The notes under the pieces: generated by a model
Told to the model about the DNA's origin: nothing
The model's database searches: none
Seen by the model: the letters and a program-made list of their open reading frames with translations, nothing else
Shown: positions 57,030 through 64,000 of the stretch, one piece after another
Layout: every line of letters begins with the position of its first letter
Position numbering within the stretch: position 1 is the first letter of the stretch
Assembly: GCA_001949185.1 (NCBI GenBank)
Contig: BDGG01000002.1
Coordinates: 7,406,772 to 7,470,771 of the forward strand
DNA: 64,000 nt
Direction of reading: 5' to 3'
Source of the DNA: Ramazzottius varieornatus
Taxonomy: Eukaryota; Tardigrada; Eutardigrada; Parachela; Ramazzottiidae
Program-made: the position numbers and the translations under genes

Positions 57030-58223
57030 TCATTGGTATGGCATCCAGTTGCTGCCATCTTCTGGCATAAGGTGTCCGGTAATCAATAAAATAACATCAA
57101 CGAACCACCAAACTCCGAAACCACCTATCGATATGAGTTTGACGGTAGCAAGGCAAGTGTGGCCCAAACAGAAACGGTCCAGACCAAGGAACCCCATCAG
57201 GATGGAGAACAGTAAGGTCGACAGGAAGTAGTGGCCGGTGAACCTACGACACGTCCCACTTGAGACCTTCCAGTCCCCAGTATCACAGCCAAAATCCTCA
57301 GAACCTCAAGCACCCAACACACTTCACACCACAACCAAAGCCACAGCAAAATTGCAGCGAACTCACTTCAAGCAGGGGAATCCACTTCGGAGGAACCTCC
57401 TCTCGCCATAGCATTCGATCCCCGGTAGAACTGTGCAAAAGACCGACGTGCTCTGCACATCTTCGAACTTTTGTCCTCCGTACTGCAAAAAACAGCGCAA
57501 ATGTAGCAACCAACAACATACTTCCGCCTTGAGGAGCCGAATTAACCAGCTAACGATTGGAATACCCTGTGGCATCCATATCCAAGAACATTAAAGGCCG
57601 TCCTGTTTCCTTGAAGATCTATCGGCTGCTCGCACTCGAGGAAGTCCAGTGGTCTGCGAAACACGTACGCAAGATCATTCCGCTTCATCTCATCGAGAAG
57701 CCCGAAATACTGTGATACATGACTAACTGAATGATATCTCTTACAGGAAGTCGCAGCGAACCCGCGGACTACGAGGCTCGTAATACTCTTCGTCATCCGG
57801 AACCTCTTTGTCTGAAAAGTACTGCCTTTCGACCCATAGGGCGATCAAGCTTCTTCCAACAGGACCCATATCAGAATGGGGCACGGACGACACGTGTATC
57901 CCTGGAGCGCCTGGGTTGATGGATGCCCCATGGTCGTCGACAAGCTGCCATCGTCCGTCATTCTTTGCCCTAATTCGGGGTCCGTCGCTGCCTGCAATCT
58001 TCTCCGATGTACCAAGCTCCTTCTTCTTCCCACTGGACTTGGTTTCGGGCTTGTCCTGATCACTGTGATCGGTGTTCGGATGTGAGGAAGCCTCGGTGGG
58101 ACAGAGCATGCCATCCGGACATGGTTTCGTCCTGGACAGCTTACTGGATAGGCTGGCATCCGAACTGGCTTCCGTATTATGCAGTAACAGCACCAAGAGG
58201 ACTGATACGACGGTAAATTGCAT
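57030..58223 (-). CDS. TM2D2: TM2 domain-containing protein 2
   Basis: Exons 57745-58223, 57566-57653, 57367-57482 and 57030-57243 give 298 aa. A signal peptide ([19 protein letters not shown]) starts the protein. The conserved TM2D2 ectodomain follows: [40 protein letters not shown] and [18 protein letters not shown]. The TM2 module comes last, with [45 protein letters not shown] and the DRF-type loop. It ends [14 protein letters not shown]2D proteins (almondex family) support Notch signalling and phagocytosis in animals. The region between the signal peptide and the conserved part (about residues 20-145) is a polar Ser/Lys/Asp-rich insert that makes it about 85 residues longer than human TM2D2. 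Splice phases only fit with the joins given. Confidence 0.93.
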
Positions 58224-59148
58224 CCCGGGGAAGTACCTTCTTAACGTGGCTTTCTTTGTCGTCCGCAAGATTTTCGCTTGTACCGTATATAGCCTTGATC
58301 ACATTAGAGACGATGCATTCATCTCATTATAATTAAGAAGTTATTTCACGGACCGCACAGAGACCATCTGCCAGTAGCTCCGACAGGATTCCAGACCAGC
58401 ACTGGTGTTGTTCTACATAACCCAAACGGAAACATCAGAGCGTCAACAACTTCAAGTTTAGCGAGCCAATACAGCTGTGAACAGAGTTCGGCCTCTTACC
58501 ACTGTCACCTCCGGACGTTGGGCGCCCTCGGATCTTTGCGACCCCGACGAAATAGACTTGTGGGTCGAGACTCCTTGCTGTTCCCGCTTAGCGATAGTAC
58601 AACAGAAAACTGGGGAGACTGGATAGAAAGATACGAACTTAGGAGCAGGAAGTCAAAATACGTAATAATTATTCCAGTGAGGAAAGTCATCGGTCATTGA
58701 CTGGTGCAGTTCGGGAGCACTACAGAGCAATGCAGAATACCGTATTACATGAACGCTGTCCGTTGGTAGAGCAAACGACTGATTAGCTGATTAGCGTCAT
58801 CAGCCTCTGGATTTCGTTGAAGGTTTGGCACGCCACACGCTGTTTGCGTGGTCAAAGCTGATCATTCCAGCCTGTTTGTTGACGTTTTGCGTTGTGTGTT
58901 TTCCACTTTCCAATTCTTTCCTGTCGCTCCTGCAGCTTCTCCGCGGTTTCTCGCTTCTTTGTTTGTCTGGGATATGATCAAGAGTGTGGAAGATCCGTTG
59001 AACTACCTGTTGAACTGCTGGGTCGGCCATGAGTAACAGGTACCGAAAGGGTGATCTGCACGAGACTTCAATCGGATTGTTGGCGAGAGAATCTTCCTCG
59101 AGATGAATTGCTGAGCAGCCACGACCATATTCATAGTTGCCATACGGA
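58224..59148. other. Divergent spacer between TM2D2 and EXOC1
   Basis: This is the probable promoter region of both genes. No coding signal or repeat was recognised. Confidence 0.4.
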
Positions 59149-62100
59149 ATGGCTGTTCGTCTTGCGGATGCGGATCTGCGGACGGCGTTGCAGCAGCAAG
59201 TCTTCAGCGCAGACAAGGAGCGTCTTATCATCTACATTCCTGTGATACAGGCTGAAGACCGGAAGCGCAGTGTTCGCTACTTATGCTTGGTCGTCCGACT
59301 TGACCATGCCTACATCTACGTCGTCAAACAGGACAAGAAGACGTTTCGAAAGAAGTCGGGAGAAGGGTGGCAACTGGCGTCATGCATCCAAGTCAACGGA
59401 AAGTGTCCTCCTGGCGTCAAAGGCACGCCTGTCCTGGAGTTTGACTTGCTGTTCCAAAATCAAAAGAGCAAGTCGGAATGGATCGCCACATCAACCGTCG
59501 ACAAGAATGCCTTCTTCATCCAGATGTTCAAGATGCACAGAAAGTACACGGACCTACCACCCTTGAAGTTTGTGAATTTAGATGAAGCACTGGAGGATGA
59601 GCTGGCGCGCGCTGAGTTGGAGATGTCCGAAGGGAAGGAGCGAGTTGGACCTGGCATGGGCAGTCATATCAACATTCCGGATCGGGAAGAGACCCTGAAG
59701 CTGTCGCAGAAAGAACAAGAAGAGTTCGAACACGTATTTAGACTCAGTCGGGAATATGATTATAGTGGAGCAGCGCTGATCAAAGCTCTGACCGAGGACA
59801 TGAGCCAGATGGAGTCCGCCAACGTGCATGATTTGATGAACACCCATAACGATATCGAGAATATCTGCAGAATGATCGACCAGTCTTTGGAAGATCTAAA
59901 CAAAATGGACAGTAAAATATGTATGTATTTTATCCATTTTGTCTTCTCGATATGATGGTATAAATATTATCATTTGGCGTTATTTACAGCGAAATATTCC
60001 GGATTGGTGGGAGACGTTACGGATCAAGTGTCGATCATGGAAGAGACTGGGCATAAGATGAAGATTCAGAACAAGAACATCAAGAAGCTAATCCTGGACA
60101 TTTCCCTCGTTTTAGATACGCTGGAGTACAGCAACACGTACCGTCGAGCGTTGATGGACGGCAATTTGATGGACCCCGCAAAGCTCCCGGAAATCATGGA
60201 CGCGGCGAACAACCTTACGAAGACACTGAAAGCCACCCTTCCTGTTGGCTTCGACTATCATCCAGCTGTCATCAAGCAGAAGAGGACTCTGGAGAACCTG
60301 AAGAAGACCTTCGGAAACCGCGCCACTGGACACTTGGGTAAGTTGTGCGCTTTGATCGCCGCTTTCAACCCCCTGCATACGCCTGTACCAGGAATGTTCA
60401 CTGTCGACTGTACGCAGCTGTCTGATATTGATAGAATGGGCACATTCTGTTATCTTAGTACCGTCCATAGACTTGCATCCACCTGCATACAGTGAACCGA
60501 ACGAACTTTACAGTATCCGGCATCTGTGTATACAGGTGAATGATGGTGGCAGATATTTACTGGATTCTTCCAACTGCTTGTATTTTGATTTGTCGTATTT
60601 TGCTCTCAGGCAACATCTTCATAGCAGCCAGTAATCGACAGCCGGAACGTCGTGAAGATCCGATGCTGCCTTCCCACAGCAAATGGTACCACAGCGTGCA
60701 GACATTCTCGCCGGTGGTCCTCTGGTTGAAGAACAGCGTCCAAGAACCCCCCATGTACCAGAACCTTCTCCAGATCTACACTGAAGAGCTCGGCGAACTC
60801 TACAAGAAAGAACAAACCGAATTCTTTGACAAGGTCAAGTTTCGCATCAACTGGGCAGCTGAAGCAGCAGCCAGCAAAGCGAACGCCGAATACTGGCTGG
60901 GTGGAGACGAAGAACAGCCGCTGTCTCTTCAAGACTTCCAAGACTACAAAGCTCAACTAGAACCAGTTCGGGTGGCTTTCCAGCAAGTGGCTAAATCTGT
61001 CATCGAAGAACAGAACTTCCTCGTCAGTTTCTTCCATGTGACGCCTGACAGTGACATGGTCAGTTCGGCGAGTGGCTTGAGTTTGTCGGACGGGCGAAGC
61101 TTGGTTGTTCCGTCGACTACCAGTGCGATAGGCAAGTCCAGCAATCTACTTCTTGGCGCGGCTGGTAGTAGAGTGGACGTGAGTGGTGTCTCGTTGAGGA
61201 CCTTGTTGAAGCAGTTGTTCAAGGGGATCGATGAAATGTTGGGCAATGTCCTGTCGGCGGTCGACAAGGCGAATAAGCTGAACTGCTTCGGCTTGATGGT
61301 GATCGTCAATGAGATTTACGTCGAAGTGGAACCGCTGTGTCCGTATTTGAGCAAGTGTTTCGGCGGGCTGCAGGTGCTGGCCAAGAGGAACTTCGATAAC
61401 TACATCAGGGAACAAGTCCAGTCGATATTGAATGCAAAAATACCGAAGCGGGTGCGCTTTGGTCCGCTGCCGTTTGTGTGCAACTTCGAACATTTGGCCA
61501 AGCTAGCTGAGTTCGTGTACGCCGGATCGCAACGAAGGTAATAAAGCATGGCATAATCCCAGAACTGGTCCATAGTTCGAATACCACAATAACAATCATA
61601 AGACATCAGTTTTAAACTATCAAGATTCAATAGCCGACAAATGCGGAAATGCCCATGAAAAGGCCGGCAAACGAAGCGTAAAAGATCGTTATTTTAAGTG
61701 GCGCACGTTTTCATTGTTATGCTCCGTGAGCCTGCGCCACTTGAAACTGCAAAGCTGTGCGTTTCGATTGCCGGCCTTCAGATGAACAAACCGGTTAAGA
61801 ACGAGTGAGAGCCAGCTGGATCCATATAACGATTTGGTGCTTCAGGATTGAGCTGGATCGTGCCTACAAGATTCTGCTCGAAGAGGGAATCTTCGAAGGA
61901 ATCAACCGTACAGCGAACCACAAAGACTGCAAAGTTCCGGCCCAAGTCGTATTCCTCGAGAACTATCACCGACTATCCGACATCCTCAGCCGTCTCAAGA
62001 TCGCCTCTCTCGAAGACAGCAAAACGGAAGTACGCAAAGCTCACAACAACTACCGCCTCAGTTATGTCCAAGGAATGCTAGGTAAGCCTTTGGAGAAAGT

Positions 62101-62455
62101 TCAGGTCTTCTTCGACGGGGTGGACGCCAAGATCCAGACTGCCGGCATCAAGGCTCACGAAGTGGGCTTCACGACGCAGTTCAGCAAGGCCGAGCTACGC
62201 AAGGTGCTGGCCATGTATCCGCGGAACGTGGTGAAGAAGGGGCTGGAACAGCTGTATCGCAAGGTGGAGAAGCAGTTGAGCGAAGAGGAGAATATGCTGC
62301 AGGCTGTGTGGAGGGACATGCAGCAAGAGTTCATCGATCAGTATAAGAATTACCTGAGATTGATCGATGTCTGTTATCCCAGTTCTCAGATTATTTTTGC
62401 CTTTGGTGTAGATGATATCCTGAAGATTTTCGAAGAGATTGCCGCTTCGCATTAG
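59149..62455 (+). CDS. EXOC1: Exocyst complex component 1 (Sec3)
   Basis: Exons 59149-59920, 59990-60337, 60610-61537 and 61846-62455 give 885 aa (human 894). EXOC1 helps tether secretory vesicles at the plasma membrane. The N-terminal Sec3 PH-like domain is seen in LRTALQQQVFSADKERLI, LEFDLLFQNQKSKSEWIAT and STVDKNAFFIQMFKMHRKY; this domain binds PI(4,5)P2 and Rho GTPases in the family. The coiled-coil segment (VSIMEETGHKMKIQNKNIKK, LILDISLVLDTLEY) is followed by the long helical-rod domain. The C-terminal region (MLGKPLEKVQVFFDGVD, VGFTTQFSKAELRKVLAMYP) is typical. The first ATG in frame (59149) was chosen. A hairpin repeat lies in the last intron. Confidence 0.93.
61660..61780. repeat. Intronic hairpin repeat, copy 13 (GGCCT-ended type)
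   Basis: AAGGCCGGCAAACG and GATTGCCGGCCTT are the outer arms; AAGTGGCGCACG and CTGCGCCACTTG the inner arms. It lies in EXOC1 intron 61538-61845 and is the fullest palindrome of the family. Confidence 0.88.
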
Positions 62456-62797
62456 TTTTTTCGCGAACGAACTTGCCTTGCTTCACTTAGTTTATTGCCG
62501 ATGGATTTTTGGGCTTCCATGCAGAGACTATAGATTTTGTTCCTGTTTATTTTTGATTATTTGCAGAAGCCTCTGTCAAGAACGGTGAATGTGCGTGTTT
62601 CTCGTACGGCTATGTAAATCATCATGAATATCTCATTACCTCGTCGACTGGCGATCGCGCCAGGAAACTTCCAGTGACTCCCAAGTTATGTAACTACACA
62701 CACCGCTGTTCTTTCAGACATTTCCTTAATGAATAACTTCCGCTCCTCCGGTGTCGAACATTATTACCGACAGTTTAATGTATTAGTGTACTCTGGT
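62456..62797. other. Intergenic between EXOC1 and the CIB2-like gene
   Basis: Tandem genes on the plus strand are separated by about 340 bp. No other feature was seen. Confidence 0.4.
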
Positions 62798-63534
62798 ATG
62801 GGAAACAAGATCGCAACTTTTACAGAGGAGCAGTTCGAAGAATACCAGGATTGCACGAACTTTGCCCGCAAGGAAATCCAAGATGTCTATAAGAAATTCT
62901 ACAACATCAACCCGCAAGTCATTCCCGAAGTGATGTCCAGATGGGACTGTCAGGTACACTTATTCTTCCAGGTCTTTTCGATAGATTCTGCTCATACGTG
63001 GAAGATTGTTCTATCTACTTTGTAGAATATTAAGCTTAGCAAAGCAGAGCTGGAAAACATCTCCGAGCTGAAGGAAAACCCTTACAAGCGACGGATTCTG
63101 AAAGTTTTCAGCGAGGATGAGTCGGGTGACATGTCATTCGACGACTTCCTCAACATGTTCTCCGTTTTCAGCGAACGCGCGCCGAAAGAGCAAAAGGCTT
63201 ACTACGCATTTAAGATTTACGACTATGACGGTGATGGCTTTCACGGACTACAGGATCTCGGCAAAACTTTAAAAGCTTTGACAAAAGACAGCTTGGATGA
63301 CAAAGAGAGGAAGCTCGTGTGTGAAAGAGTCATGAAAGAAGCCAATCTAGAGTACGTGACCACATGAGACATGAAGAATTTTTTCAGAAAATCCAACAAG
63401 CTGCTATTGTTTGTAACTTTCGAGACTGATATTTTCTGTATTACAGTGACAACGGAGCCATATCCTTCTCCGAGTTCGAGAACGTCGTCATCAAGTCAGC
63501 GGAATTCGCCGAGACCTTCCACATCCGCATTTGA
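62798..63534 (+). CDS. CIB2: Calcium and integrin-binding protein, CIB2/3-like
   Basis: Exons 62798-62953, 63026-63351 and 63447-63534 give 189 aa (human CIB2 187). It starts MGNKIATFTEEQFEEYQDCT, with an N-myristoylation glycine at position 2. ELKENPYKRRILKVFSEDES and DFLNMFSVFSERAPKEQKA are CIB signatures. EF-hand 3 has an intact loop (DYDGDGFHGLQD). EF-hand 4 (EANLEDDNGAISFSEF) has an irregular loop start. It ends AETFHIRI, the same as CIB2/CIB3. CIB2 binds Ca2+/Mg2+, integrin alpha tails and TMC channels in mechanosensory cells. I cannot separate CIB2 from CIB3/4. Confidence 0.9.
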
Positions 63535-63648
63535 GATACGGAGTACTACGTAGTACATTTGTTAAACCCACCACTAGAACCACTATTCTGTACTACGGAC
63601 AGTTATACTACAATGAACTCTTTCCCTGTAGTCACTGTGCGTCTTCTA

Positions 63649-64000
63649 TCAGTCTGCGTTGCTTGTCGAAGCTCTCGGAGTCTTCAGGCTATCCGCTGTA
63701 GTCTTCCGACGATAGCGCTGGAACAAGAAGCGAAATATTCAATTTTAAAACCACAGTCATAGAGTAAGAATAGAAAGTTTTACCGATCCGAGAGTGGAAG
63801 GTGCGATGTCCAGCCGACTACTCAAGTGTTGTTCGGAAGTCTCCCTCAATACGGCATCGGCCCTCTCCAAGAGTTCGCCGATCTGTGGATCGTCAGCTTT
63901 GTCGCCCATGTCGATTCTGAGATGATTCAGATCTGTTTGAGCGTTAACCACAGCTGTCTTCAGTTCGTACAGCAGCAGCAGGTCGGACCTCAGCTTGTTG
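63649..64000 (-). CDS. 3' end of an unidentified coiled-coil protein gene (partial)
   Basis: Exon 63784-64000 runs off the window. It encodes a heptad-rich helix (SDLLLLYELKTAVVNAQTDL, ELLERADAVLRETSEQ). It joins in phase (GGATCG|GTAAAA, TTCCAG|CGCTAT) to exon 63649-63717, which gives a basic tail RYRRKTTADSLKTPR ending SNAD. The family is not recognised. It converges with the CIB2-like gene, with 114 bp between the stop codons. Confidence 0.55.

Noticed and set aside
57741..58268. A separate secreted lineage-specific protein gene ending at 57741
   Set aside because: The frame splices to the downstream TM2D2 exons. [16 protein letters not shown] matches the TM2D2 ectodomain, so it is TM2D2 exon 1.
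4661..61780. Apparent one-strand orientation of all hairpin repeats
   Set aside because: The tail after the right arm (GTCGAG...GCCGAGCTTCC) has a complementary partner before the left arm in the better copies, so the elements are palindromic and orientation cannot be defined.
1..64000. CRISPR arrays, tRNA or rRNA genes, bacterial operons
   Set aside because: None seen. The spliced gene structure is eukaryotic throughout.

Overview
The window is nuclear DNA of a small-genome bilaterian animal. Most genes are split into several exons by short GT-AG introns, usually 55-300 bp, and the proteins are metazoan families: HHEX, IFT20, an EXOC1 exocyst subunit, an SLC22 transporter, a CUB/EGF/Ig/GAIN receptor and lysosomal beta-glucuronidase. 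There are no operons, Shine-Dalgarno sites, CRISPR arrays or recognisable RNA genes. I cannot name the phylum from sequence alone. A compact invertebrate genome, such as a tardigrade or another meiofaunal animal, would fit.

Layout: 1-690 is a decayed DDE transposase. 1.3-7.3 kb holds DNAJA and BOP1 on the minus strand. 7.3-11.1 kb is messy, with broken minus-strand coding fragments, a LINE relic whose reverse-transcriptase core is missing, a CAGCACAG-rich tract and a small hypothetical gene. 11.7-18.6 kb is one 13-exon gene for a CUB/EGF/Ig/HRM/GAIN receptor that ends in a single transmembrane helix. 20.4-21.3 kb is a CREBZF-like bZIP gene with a clear promoter, next to a 416-bp inverted-repeat element. 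22.6-27.3 kb is RRM1 (17 exons). 28.0-28.5 kb is a tiny two-repeat hydrophilic LEA-like gene. 30.5-34.0 kb is the divergent pair LYAR/CIAO3. 34.5-35.0 kb is a small PPxY membrane protein. 35.8-39.2 kb is an SLC22-type transporter. 39.9-40.9 kb is a single-exon secreted LigB-like protein. 41.3-43.3 kb is a MYND/SET protein. 43.9-44.3 kb is UBL5. 44.5-50.2 kb is GUSB, whose fifth intron carries a complete-ended pogo-like transposon. 50.2-50.9 kb is IFT20, 51.8-53.3 kb HHEX, then 3.7 kb without recognisable genes, 57.0-58.2 kb TM2D2, 59.1-62.5 kb EXOC1, 62.8-63.5 kb a CIB2-like EF-hand protein, and 63.6-64.0 kb the 3' end of a coiled-coil gene that runs off the window.

The genes do not form a pathway. 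They are a mix of housekeeping functions (ribosome biogenesis BOP1 and LYAR, chaperone DNAJA, dNTP supply RRM1, cytosolic Fe-S assembly CIAO3, splicing-linked UBL5, exocytosis EXOC1, ciliary transport IFT20) and signalling or developmental genes (HHEX, bZIP, GAIN receptor, TM2D2).

The main unexplained structure is a dispersed hairpin repeat whose arms are AAGTGGCGCACG and its complement. There are at least 13 locations, nearly all inside introns of seven different genes. Other candidates for novelty are the single-pass GAIN/GPS receptor, the secreted single-exon LigB-fold protein and the two-repeat LEA-like protein. Exon boundaries were set by hand from splice signals and reading phase. Most totals divide by three, but single-base errors are possible. 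Family assignments rest on motifs recognised by eye, without database searches.
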